Positions 23,065 to 34,475 of a DNA stretch of 64,000 bases are shown here, piece by piece (positions within the stretch are counted from its first letter, which is position 1; every line of letters starts with the position of its first letter). The translations under genes were made by a program, and so were the position numbers. The stretch is from Voacanga thouarsii (Eukaryota > Streptophyta > Magnoliopsida > Gentianales > Apocynaceae): NCBI GenBank assembly GCA_026120185.1, contig JANUWF010001636.1:3883501-3947500 (forward strand). The letters run 5' to 3'. A model generated the notes under the pieces. That model saw nothing but the letters and a program-made list of their open reading frames with translations, was not told the DNA's origin and ran no database searches.

Positions 23065-23460
23065 TCAATTGTACGTATTTTTGCAAAATATAGGCCAGTA
23101 AAAAAAGATAATAGTTTCTAATACAGATTTCTTACCCAAATGAATTTGAGTAATATAAAGATGCTCAATCCCATTTTCCTCATTTGTTTCAACATGATAT
23201 CCATTTCTGCGAATATTTTTAAAACTCAATAAATTTCTTCTGAATTTTAAGGAAAACAGTGTCTTATCAATAATAATTGTTGTTCCTTTAGGTAACAATA
23301 TACTAGCTCTTCCGGAGCCTTCAATCACATTTGTACTACCGTTTATCCTATAAATATTTATTTCTTTCATTTTGAGATCAGAAAAATATTTCTCATTTTT
23401 TAGTATGGTGTGTGTAATTCCACTATCAATAATGCATACATCATCGTTAACAACAGCCAT
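23065..23460 (-). pseudogene. Protease region, copia copy 2
   Basis: 131 open codons starting MAVVNDD with the protease motif IIDSG, same context as copy 1. The frame ends in a shift before the pre-integrase zinc finger. Confidence 0.85.
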
Positions 23461-23542
23461 CTGAATACAAATATATATATGTAAACGTAAATATTATTAG
23501 AATATAATGAAAATAAAAATATAAAAATATAAGGGTGAAGCT

Positions 23543-24607
23543 TTAATTCTTTTGAACACTGCCATCACCAATTAAATGGTCTATCATACCGTCTAGGTAT
23601 TTAAAAAAATCCGATACATCAATATGGGTAATATTGATATTAAGATTTTTAAAATCAATATTATCATCCTCAACATCATTTACTAAATGTTGAGCAAAAT
23701 TTGCTTCCACATTTTTATTGTTCTTTTTCAATGAAGTTTGATATAATTCCACTAAATGTTTGGTCGTACGACAGTTACGTGACCAATGACATTTCATGCT
23801 ACATCTATAACATGATCTTCATACTTTTCTTCCATTTCTTTTTTTTTTCTTTTCCTTTATGATCTTTTCTGTTCCACTTCTGGTAATCAGTATTTCTCAC
23901 AACTTGATTATAATTGTGATAAGGGAAATATCGAGCGTGTCCACGGCCATAACCACAGCCACGGCCACGACCACAACTGTAACGATTGCTTCTGCTAGAG
24001 TTAACACATTTACTTCTGGGAGTGCTGTTGAATCAGTTGGTCTGGCTTCATGATTTCACAATAATAACTCATTATTTTTCTCTACAATGAGAATGGCAGT
24101 TATGAAATTTGTAAATTTGGTATACCATTTTTCTCGATATTGTTGCTGCAGGACAATATTCGAGGTATGAAAGGTGAAGAATGTCTTCTCCAGCATATCT
24201 TTATCCGTCACTTTTTCTCCACATAATTTTAATTGAGATGTAATTTTATACATTGCGGAGTTATATTCATTTACGGTTTTAAAATTTTACAATCTTAGGT
24301 ACAACCATTCATACCGTGCAGTGGGTAGTACAACCATCTTCAGGTGGTCAAATCTTTCTTTTAAATTTACTCACATTACATATGGATCTTTTTCGGTAAG
24401 ATATTCCATTTTTAAATTTTCATCGAGATGACGATGAATAAAATTCAAAGCTTTAGCCTTGTGTTGTGCAGGTGCACTATTATTTGCTTGAATAGTTTCA
24501 CTAAGGCCTTCAGCATTTAAATGAATTTCTACATCGAGAACCCATGACATATAATTTTTTCCAAAAATATCAAGGGTTAAAATTTTGAATTTAGCGAGGT
24601 TAGCCAT
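23543..24607 (-). pseudogene. Gag, copia copy 2
   Basis: Pieces at 24607-24371, 24253-24056 and 23797-23543. The intact N-terminus MANLAKFKI...GKNYMSWVLD shows where gag of the family starts. The zinc knuckle region is damaged (CHWSRNC kept, first CxxC interrupted). Confidence 0.85.
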
Positions 24608-24689
24608 AGAAATTAATAAATGCGTACCTGTCTTCTGGCTTTGGTAACGGCAGAGACTCGTGCTTAGTCTTCTGACTTTTGTAACAATA

Positions 24690-24708
24690 GAGACTCGTGC
24701 TAATAACG
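24690..24708 (-). promoter_or_regulatory. Candidate primer binding site, copia copy 2
   Basis: Minus strand CGTTATTAGCACGAGTCTC directly after the 5' LTR, one transition from copy 1. Confidence 0.55.
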
Positions 24709-25063
24709 TGTTATAAAATATGGATAGTGTTAGAAAAAAAAAATTTACACACTACACACTAATAAAATTTTAACTATTCTTTGCATAAGAATTTCTTCAA
24801 ACTTCTCTCTTTCTTTTTCTCACAATTTTCTCACAATTCTTTCACAAAATGATGGTGTATTATAAGCTTAGAGAATAACTCTATTTATAGAGCTCTTAAT
24901 TAGTGGAATATATCATCTCCCACTAATTTTAATTAGTGGTATCTCCACTAAATGATAGACATCCATAAAAATTCATAATTAGTGAAATTTTCACTAATTT
25001 CCTAATAATTCACATAAATCCATAATTAGTAGAGCTTCCACTAATTCACAATATATCATAACA
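24709..25063 (-). repeat. 5' LTR of copia copy 2
   Basis: 355 bp, TGTTATAAAATATGG...ATCATAACA. Confidence 0.95.
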
Positions 25064-25068
25064 ATATT

Positions 25069-25600
25069 ATTGTTATTATTATTATTACTATTTCATTTCA
25101 AATAAACAGATAAGGTTTTCTACTTGGAAAAGAAAATTAATAATAATAATAATTTCTACTTAAAAAAAGAAAATTATACGAATATAAGAACCTGTAACTT
25201 TCTTAAAGAAAAAGAAAGTAGAAAGAGAGGATCCGAAACGTGATTGTCTATATTATCTTCTCCAACAGCTTTATTCACTCTATATTGTTTTTTGCTCTTT
25301 TCGTGTATCATTGAGCAAAGACCTTTAAAATCGAGGTATTGAACCATAATAGCACTCTCGAGTTGTAAATTAGTCCAAATCATATTCTTCTCCTTGAAAA
25401 AGCCTGGGAACATTGACGGACCAGAAAGGCAAAAACACTTGTTAGTATTAATCAATGGAGCAAATAATAACTCCTGGAAAATGACCTTTCTCTCCCGTTC
25501 CATCATATGTTATTATTAGTAGATAAATTGCTTAGTTAATGCCTATTGAATGGAAGCAAACGCAAGAAAACACCTGTCAGTTGGAATATGTTATGATATA
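25069..25600. other. Intergenic DNA right of copia copy 2
   Basis: Short TTA/TAA runs, then about 300 bp of mixed sequence with one 110-codon minus-strand frame (25506-25174) that shows no known domain. Confidence 0.4.
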
Positions 25601-25925
25601 CTTTATCCGTTCCTTTTTATCTGTTTATTTTAATTGATTCACAAGTTAAAAAAAAAAAGATTTTTTGATTAATTAATTAACATATCTTATTTCACCTTAA
25701 AAAAATCTCTTTCTTTATTAAGGAGTAATCAAATTATAAAGTTTTATCTATTATAAGCATATTTAATTTATTTTTATTTTTCACTATAAGTGCACAATAC
25801 TAAGTGTATTAAAAGGGGATATTTATAGAAAAATAGCAATTAATATAATATTGAATTGTTAATGAGACAGATAAATTGAGACAAAAATCATAGTTAAAAC
25901 GGACAGATAAAATGAGACGGGGGAG
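25601..25925 (+). mobile_element. Stowaway-like MITE, copy A
   Basis: 325 bp flanked by TA on both sides (25599-25600, 25926-25927). The right end read inward is CTCCCCCGTCTCATTTTATC, close to the known Stowaway end CTCCCTCCGT; the left end is CTTTATCCGTTCCTTTTTAT. No coding capacity. Its reverse complement matches 26963-27290 along its length. Confidence 0.85.
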
Positions 25926-25945
25926 TATGATATATGTAATACGTA

Positions 25946-26216
25946 CTCTTCTATTTTTTAATATGTGTTATATTTAGAAAATTTATATATATTAAATTTT
26001 TTAATATTTATAGAATTTTAATAAAAATAAATTATCTTTATTAAAAATTGTAAATTTAGTTTGAAAAAATAAAATCAATTAATGTTATTAATTTAATGAA
26101 ATAATAAATGATAAATATACCATTAAAAAATAATCAATATATCATCAATTTTACAAAATGTTATATAATTATTAAAAAAAAAAAACTCTAAGCGATATAT
26201 ACAAAAGAATAGAGAG
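25946..26216. mobile_element. Stowaway-like MITE, second family
   Basis: 271 bp with TA on both sides (25944-25945, 26217-26218). Ends are CTCTTCTATTTTTT and, inward from the right, CTCTCTATTCTTTTG. Interior A+T-rich, non-coding. Lies 18 bp from MITE copy A. Confidence 0.6.
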
Positions 26217-26789
26217 TATATCTCAATCTCATATAATATATAAATATACAAGATGTTATAAAATCATATGCATTAATGAGTGTCTGTTAAAATTGTGAAA
26301 TAAATGTGATCTAGAATTTAATATTTCTATATAGAAAAAAAATACAAAGATTTGAGACTTGTAGTAGCAAACAAAGGAATCAGATTATTCCATGCTTGGT
26401 TAGAAAAGCAAATATCAACAAAAAGATAACTTTTTAATTATAAAATATATCTAAAGAGAATATCCTTTAATGTCTAATATATCATATAATTATCAAATAC
26501 ACGATGATATGTACTGAGGATATTATTAAATGCATTACTACAATTGACAGAATAACTATTTATACCACTGAATTTTTATGTTTTCTGACATTGGGTAGGG
26601 ATACATTAGAGTTTAAAGTTGAAAATTTAATTATATGAAGAGATATATTAAAAGTAATTTTAAATTTTTAAAAATATTTCTAAAAACTCAAACTAATGAA
26701 AACACAAAATTTTAAAAAAATATTGAGAATGAACTCAGTTTTGTCCCTTCATTACATGGAATAAAAAATTTTAAGTGTGGTCATTATTT

Positions 26790-26960
26790 AAAGAAAGAAA
26801 AGAAAAAAAAAGTAATTCTTTTCAATTCAAACAAAAAATTCAATTTAAAATAATATTAATTTAAATAATTTTTATTTTTCAAAAGTTGTTATATATTTTT
26901 AATGTATTATATTTTCTTTTTCTCATTAATGATTAGACCTTACGTTTACCTTATATCTAA
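26790..26960. repeat. Dispersed A+T-rich repeat, reverse copy
   Basis: Its reverse complement follows 3290-3420 closely (ATTAATGAGA, GAAAATATAA, AAATAAAAATTATTTAAATT, GTTTGAATTG, AAGAATTAC). Lies directly left of MITE copy B. Confidence 0.55.
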
Positions 26961-26962
26961 TA

Positions 26963-27290
26963 CTCCTTTCGTCCACTTTTACTTGTCAATTTTAACTAAA
27001 TTTTTTATTCCAATTTATCTGTCTCATTAACAAATCAAGACTATATTAATTGTTATTTTTCACAAATAATCCTCTTTAATACAATGAATATTGTGCACTT
27101 GTAATAGAAAATATAAATAGATTAAATATACTTACAACATATAAAATTTTGAATTTTGATTACTCCTTAATAAAGAGAGAAATTTTTTTAAAGTAATATA
27201 AAAAATATTTATTAATTAATCGAAAAAATCTTATTTTTTTTTAAATTTATGAATCGGTTAAAATAGATAAATAAAATGGAACGGAAAGAA
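26963..27290 (-). mobile_element. Stowaway-like MITE, copy B (inverted relative to A)
   Basis: 328 bp, TA duplication at 26961-26962 and 27291-27292. Starts CTCCTTTCGTCCACTTTTAC and ends GGAACGGAAAGAA. Same family as copy A, opposite orientation, about 1 kb apart, so together they form a large inverted repeat. Confidence 0.8.
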
Positions 27291-27652
27291 TAATATTTTA
27301 TTAAATTTTAATAAATTTATCTCAATTCAACCTTTATTCAAATATAACTTCAGACGTGGTAGTGAAAATATGTGATGGATTTAGGATGTAATTGAACATT
27401 ATAACTCATCACATATTTACATCACTTAAATTTTTTTAAAAAATTTAATTTATATATTTTTATTTTTTTAAAATTATCATATACTATAATATATTATATT
27501 TAAAAAATTTATCTAATTATATGTTTAATTATTTTAATTATATTAAAATAAACTCGTCTTAATTTAAGTACTATAATTTATTTACATTTATTAAAAAGTA
27601 AAAAACGATACAACAGCATTTATTGATAGTTCATGGAAGGGCGTCGGCGTGG

Positions 27653-27795
27653 GATTCGGGACAGTGCAATTCCCGTACGGGAATTGCGCGGAGATTTAGT
27701 GGACATGATCTACTAATAGCAAATCGTACAGTTGGGAAGAAGCCACGATGCACCTAAAAAAATTAGGACAAAACGACGTCGTTTTGCCCTATCTT
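27653..27795. repeat. Left terminal inverted repeat of the MULE
   Basis: Roughly 75-80% alike by eye to the reverse complement of 34476-34621, best in the outer 60 bp. Contains a perfect 22-bp palindrome at 27666-27687 and ends in an AAAACGACGTCGTTTTG palindrome. Confidence 0.75.
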
Positions 27796-27904
27796 TGGCT
27801 TTGGCTTTGCGACTGCTGAAGCCAAGCCGGTTCTGTCCTCACTGTTGACGTTTGATGTGATGATATTTGCAAAGCCTTTCTCAATTGTTGAGGAATAATT
27901 TCTT

Positions 27905-28165
27905 CACGCCAGTGCCAACCCAAAAAGCACCACTGCTACAAACCACTGCCCTTCACCTCCTTTACCACCGGCCTTCAACTTCTTTATCACCGAAATTCCA
28001 ACCTCCATCGGAATCCAACCTGAAAAGCACCACTTTCACCTCCTTTACCACTGAATTTTCAACCGCCACTGGATCCAACCCGAAAAGCACCACTTCTGCA
28101 AACCATCGGTCTTCACCTCCTTTACTATCGGAATCCCAATCGCCACCGGAATCTAACCGTGACTT
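27905..28165. repeat. Degenerate tandem repeat, open on both strands
   Basis: Blocks such as AACC(C/T)(A/G)AAAAGCACCACT, TTCACCTCCTTTACCA and CACCGGAATC recur every ~55-60 bp, some in ~110-bp double units. The plus strand is open at 27867-28238 (Ser/Thr/Pro-rich) and the minus strand at 27962-28204 (Gly/Asp/Val-rich). Open reading here is probably a by-product of the repeat. Confidence 0.6.
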
Positions 28166-29091
28166 TCCAAAAGAAAGAAAAAACTCCACCTTTTGTCTGG
28201 GCAAAAAAATCGAGATCAGTTCCCTCCTTCACTACTGACAATCGCAACCCTTTTTTGGTCTAAAAACTACCGCCCTTCACCTCCTTTACATCCTTCTAAA
28301 TTGCCGACCATTCCAGAAGAAAAGAAATTTTTTTCTAAATTGATCATTTGGAAGTTATGAAGAAGTACTTGTATATCCAATTTATAGGGGCCCGGTGAGT
28401 TTTTCTATAAATTCCTATCATGTAAAGTACTCTTGCACTTAATTTTGCAAATGTTTGGCAATATCATTGCTATAGCTTTAGTTTATCTAAAATTGCAACT
28501 CAAGAAAGATCATTTACTTATCTTATCCATCTTCACTTCAGTGTTTTGCCTGTACACTTTTCTTTAAAGTTCTTATGATGCCAAATACTCTACTCATTTG
28601 ATGAGTGTATCGTGAATGTAATATGTTGAACATTTGAACCTGAAGTAGTTTGTTAGTGCTATTGAGATTCCTAATATCTATAGTAAAAGACATCCTAGAA
28701 TTTGTGGTAAAATCTTTGGTATAAGACAAATGCTGAAACATTTATTAAATAGCTGATTTGCTGCTAAAATTTTTTACACTAGTGGCTGATTGCTAGTAGT
28801 ATAGGCTAGACAATTGGAACTTACCATGGCTCCCTTTGTCATTCGAATAATTAGTTTGAGATAAGATAATCATTAGGCATCTAGGGGTTAAATTGTGTGC
28901 GAAGACAGTAACAAGTCAAGAATCACAAAAGGCATAATTAGTAGGGAAATAATTGGTGGCATGCCTCTAATGTTTTAACTATATATCATTTTCAATAGTA
29001 CATACAGAAATAATTAATTGGGGCATACTGAATAACAAAAGAAATTGAGGCATACTGAATAACAAAATCCCACTGACCATTTCTATGCCTA

Positions 29092-29994
29092 ACCATGCCA
29101 TTTTCTTTCTCCCCAAAGACGATTCACTTTGGCAGTCATAGCAGGAGGGAAATCATAGAACCTGACAAAATGCAACAGCCTTTAGAAACACTAAATAGAC
29201 AAATAAACAAATAAAATCTTTTTCTACTTGAGAAAAAAAAGAATAGTCTAAAAGTCATTTTCTTATTTCAGATCAGTTTATAACTTTAATATGGAAAACT
29301 ACAAGTTCAAGAGTTCTATGATATTTTGACTACTGCAGTCCAATCCTATAAATATAATAACCATAAAATCAACATGTAAAACAAAAAGATTTCAGACACT
29401 GCAACACATGAAGAAAAAAAAAATGTATAGCTACCTAGTAGAACTTTCTAATACAAGTTTGAAAATTTTATACCAAACTATTTAACATTTACACTATCAT
29501 GATAAAGAAGGATGGCTGTCCATCCAGACAGACCTTGGCAACTATTTCGACAAATACAATCCTAGTTTCTTCTTGTAGTTCTTTGATCACTGTAGACCTT
29601 GGATCTTCTCCTTCTTCAATTCCCTCCTAACATAATCAAGTAGGTATATTGATCAAATAAGATTATTGAAACAGTATAATCTCTCTAATGCAATACATCT
29701 ATTGTAGGTGAAAAACAAATAAAATTATACAATAACAAAGTTTCATTATTAACTAAATAATCCAGGAAATATCCAGATATTAAAAGTGAACATCATGAGC
29801 ATAATATAAAGCCGAACATGAAGTCTTGCCCACCCTCACATAAATTAAATGTGTGCTTGAGCAAAGGAGATAATGCAATTCATCATCTCGACCTAAGAGA
29901 GAGATGGCAAGTGCAAAGCAGGAAAAGCTTTAGATGGTATTACCTGCGGCATGTGCCTAGCTCTACGAACATTCAATCTAGAGGCCACAAACAC
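29092..29994 (-). pseudogene. Captured Nudix hydrolase gene fragment (three exons, introns kept)
   Basis: Three exon-like blocks on the minus strand match the order in plant NUDT25/26/27-type (diadenosine polyphosphate) hydrolases. Block 1, 29994-29944, 17 codons: VFVASRLNVRRARHMPQ, acceptor CAG and donor GTAATA. Block 2, 29626-29534, 31 codons: the Nudix box (GIEEGEDPRS...KELQEET), acceptor TAG, donor GTCTGT. Block 3, 29160-29092: YDFPPAMTAKVNRLWG then WHG and a TAG at 29091-29089. In intact enzymes these run VFVASRL-N.P.AWQMPQ, GGI..GEDP, YDFPPAV..KVNRLWGGEWHG. The Nudix box keeps the EE core but the first Gly is Glu and the last Gly is Arg; block 3 is out of frame with block 2 if spliced at the visible sites. 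Start, C-terminus and part of block 2/3 junction are missing. Not a working enzyme. Confidence 0.8.
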
Positions 29995-31104
29995 CTGCAC
30001 ATCAATCATTAGGGTTAACACGTTGTAAATGCTTTCCTCAACTACAACTGTCATAATATGAGAATAAAACTATAATATCCCTCCTCTTTGGGATATATGC
30101 ATGAGAACAGTTGGTTAAAAGTCTGATTAAAATGTCTTTTACAAGTAATAATCGACATTCAATTGAGTTTCTTAACTAATACAAATTTTCTTTGGGAAGA
30201 ACTTCCCTCTTTTATTTTCATAACTTCTTTTCATAGCTCAAATTCTTCCCCTTCTTTTATTTTTTGTTCCTTACACTGCTGAGCATATTGAGAAGATAGC
30301 TTATAAAATGAATAAAAAATTATTTTGGTGACAGTTCAAATGGGTGATAGTGATAGTGGCAGGACAATAAAATTGATTGCCCCTTTAGAAAAACACCTAG
30401 AGATCTTGACAGTGAGATAATGGTCAAGCAGGAAGAAACAATTGTTGAGTAGTTATTAGTGTGATGATCCTATATCTTGTATGCACTATTTGTGGATTAC
30501 TATATTTTAAAATAGTATTATTTGTGACAATTTTCTTTTACTCTTATTTGCTACTAGTATTGTGAATGATAGTTTGCTTATAATTATTGAGGATTTACTT
30601 AGAGTACATTATAATTTTTAAGAGAAATAAAATTTGGATTGTCCTTGAAATATTCATAGGTAATTGGTTTTTCTGATTATTGTTAAAAAAAATTATTTGA
30701 TGTTTTTATTGCAGTACTATTCATTTTTTTCTTTCTATATGGCGAAGAAACGAAGAACATAATCTCAACAAGCTTATGGAACGACCTAAAGTTGCCTAGG
30801 TCTGCCAACCACTAAAGGTCTCTCCTGCTGCCAAGATGTTCCAGACCCAATTCTTTATACAAAAACTGATTTGTTGGATTGTACTAGATGTAGTTATGGG
30901 GTGTTTGTTGGATTATACTGGATGTTGTTATGGGATATTTGTTAGATATATACTGATGAAGACATTTTGGTTATGTAACGAATTTGTGTATGTTATTGTT
31001 GGGTTATTTGTATTAACGTTTAGAAATCTAGGACTACTATTAGGACTTACAACTGTGTATGTTATTGTTGGATGTTTGACGGATATAGATTGAGTATGAA
31101 TGGT

Positions 31105-31850
31105 TGTTTTTGTGGCATGTTGTGTAGTAACTCATGCAAGTTGTCCATATGCTTGGAGATTGTGTTCGTGTGATTGTGCAAGCTATTCATGTATTTGTGT
31201 CAGATGTTTTTGTGTTAGATGTTCATCTGTTTGTATGGCTTGTTTGCCTATTGACCACATGCTTGGGGTTTGTGTTCATTTGGTTATGTAAGGTATTCAT
31301 ACATTTGTGTAGTATGTTCATGTGTTCATATGTTTATGTATTTGTGTCGGATGTTCATGTGTTTCTGTGGCTTGCTCATATAGGCACTAGTGCTGGTTGG
31401 CCATATGCTTGTAAACTGTGTTCATGTGGTTGTGTAAGTTATTCCTGTATCTGTGTCAAGTGTTCAAGTATTTGTGCGGCTTGTTCATGTAGTAGCTTTT
31501 GTAGGTTTACTATATACTGTCTGTGTTCATGTGGTTATGTGGGTTGTTCATGTGTTTGTATCGATTGTTCATATGCTTGTGTGGCTTATTTGCTGGGTGA
31601 CCATATGCTGGCGCTTGTGTTCGTGTGGTTATGTAAGGTGTTCATGCATTCGTGTTGGGTGTTCATGTGTTTGTGTGACTTGTTTATATAGTAACTAGTC
31701 GTATGCTTGGAATTGTATTCATGTGGTTGTGTAAGGTATTTGTGTGTTTGTATCAGGTGTTTATGTGTTTGTTTATGTATTGGTGTAGCTTGTTCATATA
31801 GGCACTAATGCAGGTTGGCCTAACTTTTAGGAAAAACATGTTTGTAATGT
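31105..31850. repeat. Satellite-like array, about 110-140-bp units with ~20-bp subrepeats
   Basis: The series GGTTGGCCATATGCTTG, TGTGTTCATGTGGTTGTGTAAG, TTCATGT.TTTGTGT, GGCTTGTTCATATAG recurs about six times, strongly diverged. Cys/Val-rich open frames here are by-products. Confidence 0.75.
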
Positions 31851-33353
31851 CATTTACGTGTGTTTGTGAATGACTGACGTTTACTTGTGAGAAAAAAAAA
31901 AGTTTTTTAAGGCAAAAAAACAATTTGAGGCCCTGCCTTTTTGTGCAGTTAGATTTTGGTGATCGGCATCATTGGCCCCCTGCCACAGTTAATTTTCTCA
32001 TATGGTTGATTGTTGTCTTTTTTATTTTTCATGGCAAAATTTTGGTTTTTACTCTTTAAGCTCCTATAATGTAATTGAAAAATATGCAAGGCCAAAGACA
32101 AGTAAAGTTGTTCAACATTCTAATGCTGTTCATATGAAGTTTATCATTCTGCAAGCTTAATCAACCAAATCTTAGAACAAACCATTGCATCTACGGAAAA
32201 GAAATGAATATTCAAATATCAATAGAGCTGTTACTGAATATCCAAGAAAAGAAAGACTATTCAAATGAGCTAGCTTCTCAAATATTAGACTTAAAATATG
32301 CATATCAGCATACATAGCATAGAGTAAGTGTGTAATAAAATTAAGTTTGCATAGTAGCATATGTAGCGAGTAGAATCAATATTTGTCTTCTAGAGTGGCC
32401 TTTTCAACACTCATCCCATTGAGCTCTTTTTCAATTAATTTCCTATAAATAGCCGACTCTCGAGGGCCATAAATTGCAGGATCTAATTAGCTTAGACAAA
32501 GGAGCTCCTGTAAATAGACAGGATCTAATTGAATAACCCTTAAGGAGAAACAAGCTTTATAGAAATTCTGTAACAAAGGAAAGTGACAATTAGCACAATA
32601 GTAAGCACTATAACTCCGAAGAATAATGCAATGAACCCTACATACAACTACATTAACACATTGTAAATGAATCCGTTAACAAAATAAAAAAGTAGATGGA
32701 CATATTGTTGAATTGAAATTAGGAAGGTTGACTTCATAATAGCAAACAAAATAATATGAATTGGAGGAATTGTCTTATCAACAAAAAATTAATTTGCTAC
32801 AAAAAATAAATGAATCCATAAAGTTAGAAGTTACAAATTTATTATATTTTCAGGTGACATGCACTGGAATCACAAGAGTGTTAACATTGTACATATAACA
32901 TGCAGATTGCCACTGAATTGGTGAACAGGGTTGAGTAAATACTACTGTGATGTTGTGCAAAGTCTTGGTGAGAATGCTTAATTTATGTACGAGAATGCTT
33001 AGTTTCTATTTTGCGTTTATCGATCCTTCTAAACCCTATTTGTAACATTTAAACCTCCTAAGTGTTAATACACCAGTAATGTTTTTGTTCCCATACTCTC
33101 TACGTATACCAAAACCCATCCCTATACCGTAATAATTATAGAAGTTGTATGCACCTTCCTCATAATCAAATAGCTATCTGACTACAGGTACCAAGTAAAC
33201 ATTTGCATTTGTTCTATCCTCCATTAAAAGGAACCTACATACTTTAAAATAAAAAAAAAAGGAAAGGAACAAATAAATTAAAATACCTCAGTAATATTGC
33301 AAATAAATTTTGTAATATGAACCTACACTGTTCACTAATTCTAACCAAGCAGT

Positions 33354-33354
33354 G

Positions 33355-33389
<35 letters not shown>

Positions 33390-33391
33390 CA
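33354..33391. repeat. (CT)n(AC)n compound microsatellite
   Basis: About ten CT units followed by about nine CA/AC units. Confidence 0.9.
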
Positions 33392-33659
33392 TGAGAAAAA
33401 TCCACATAATGCCAATAGACACACAAATACATATATGAAGTTCATGCATTAGACAAATTAGAGAGGCCATTTGTATTTTCAATTATATTTTAAGAGCTTG
33501 CAGATTAAAACCCAAATTTTGGCCAAAAAAAAAAAAAATCCTCTTATTATGGATATCTAATATCTCATAACCATCCCTTGTAGACAATTTTGTAAGAAAT
33601 GAATTGCTATCTGATATCCAAAAGAACAAGAGCCATTTTTTTTTTCTTTCTATGAAACA

Positions 33660-34010
33660 CTTTTTTCTTACAGGTAAACACCGGAGACACAAAGACATAA
33701 ACAAGCTACATAAACACATGAACAGACTATGGAAATACATGAATACCATACACAATCAAATGAACAGAAGCCTCAAGCATATGGGCTATGATCAACCTAC
33801 ATTAATTACTACACGACATACAAACAGATGAACATGTGATACGAAGACATTAACACTATACATAATTTCATGAACACATAGGTTACTATCAACTTGTACT
33901 AGTAACTACATGAATAGGCCATACAAAAACATGAATAACCGACACAAATATATTAACACAATATACAACTGCATTAACGTGTGCACTGGTTACTATGTTG
34001 AAATGAAAAT
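33660..34010. repeat. Inverted counterpart of the satellite-like array
   Basis: The reverse complement carries the same series (TTCATGTAGTTACTAGT, GTTGATCATAGCCCATATGCTTGAGG, TTCTGTTCATTTG, TTCATGTGTTTATGTAGCTTG) as 31105-31850. It lies about 0.5 kb inside the right end of the MULE. Confidence 0.7.
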
Positions 34011-34475
34011 ATGACGATAAAATATCTTTGTTATTCTGTATATAGCATGTATTAACATTGGAAGCATTTCCTTCAAAACAACATATAAATTGCCCCTGGA
34101 AGACAATGGGAATAATAGGAATTTTAAACAAAAAAATCTTACTTGCAACTCTTCAAGAAAAGCCTCAATTTTTCACTACTGTGTATGCTTCGTCCTCTTT
34201 TTGACCCATTGTGCTGCAACAATACTATACTCTTCAAAATTTTCACGAGTTCACTAGCACTTCTGGCATTGTGAGAAAAAAGCTCCTCTTTTATTTTTGA
34301 AGAACTAATGAGAAAGGAAATGGCAGCATAATATGAATTTCTATGCTCGCTTTGATTTTTGTTTGCGAGAATTTGGACGGGTATTTGAAATTTTGATAGA
34401 TTAAAAAATTAAAAAAAGTACAAGCTATTGAAATGTGTATCAAAGCTGACTTAGAGTCGAGCCATTTGTTCGGCT

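Larger units (their letters stand above)
19598..25063 (-). mobile_element. Ty1/copia LTR retrotransposon, copy 2 (decayed, perfect TSD)
   Basis: A 5,466-bp element of the same family and orientation as copy 1, only 932 bp away. LTRs at 19598-19940 and 24709-25063; a perfect 5-bp target duplication ATATT lies at 19593-19597 and 25064-25068. Coding parts are more broken than in copy 1, with many C-to-T/G-to-A type differences, but it keeps the RNase H segment that copy 1 lost. Both copies resemble each other along their whole length, so each can serve as a guide to damage in the other. Confidence 0.95.

Noticed and set aside
13141..25063. Infectious virus or endogenous pararetrovirus
   Set aside because: Gene order gag-protease-integrase-RT-RNase H with LTRs is Ty1/copia; no envelope or movement-protein-like frame is seen.
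29818..30012. 64-codon plus-strand frame
   Set aside because: Overlaps antisense the first block of the captured Nudix fragment.
31100..31698. Cys/Val-rich 185-codon and nearby frames
   Set aside because: By-product of the TGTGTT/TTCATG satellite-like array; no signal peptide pattern, cysteine spacing follows the DNA repeat.
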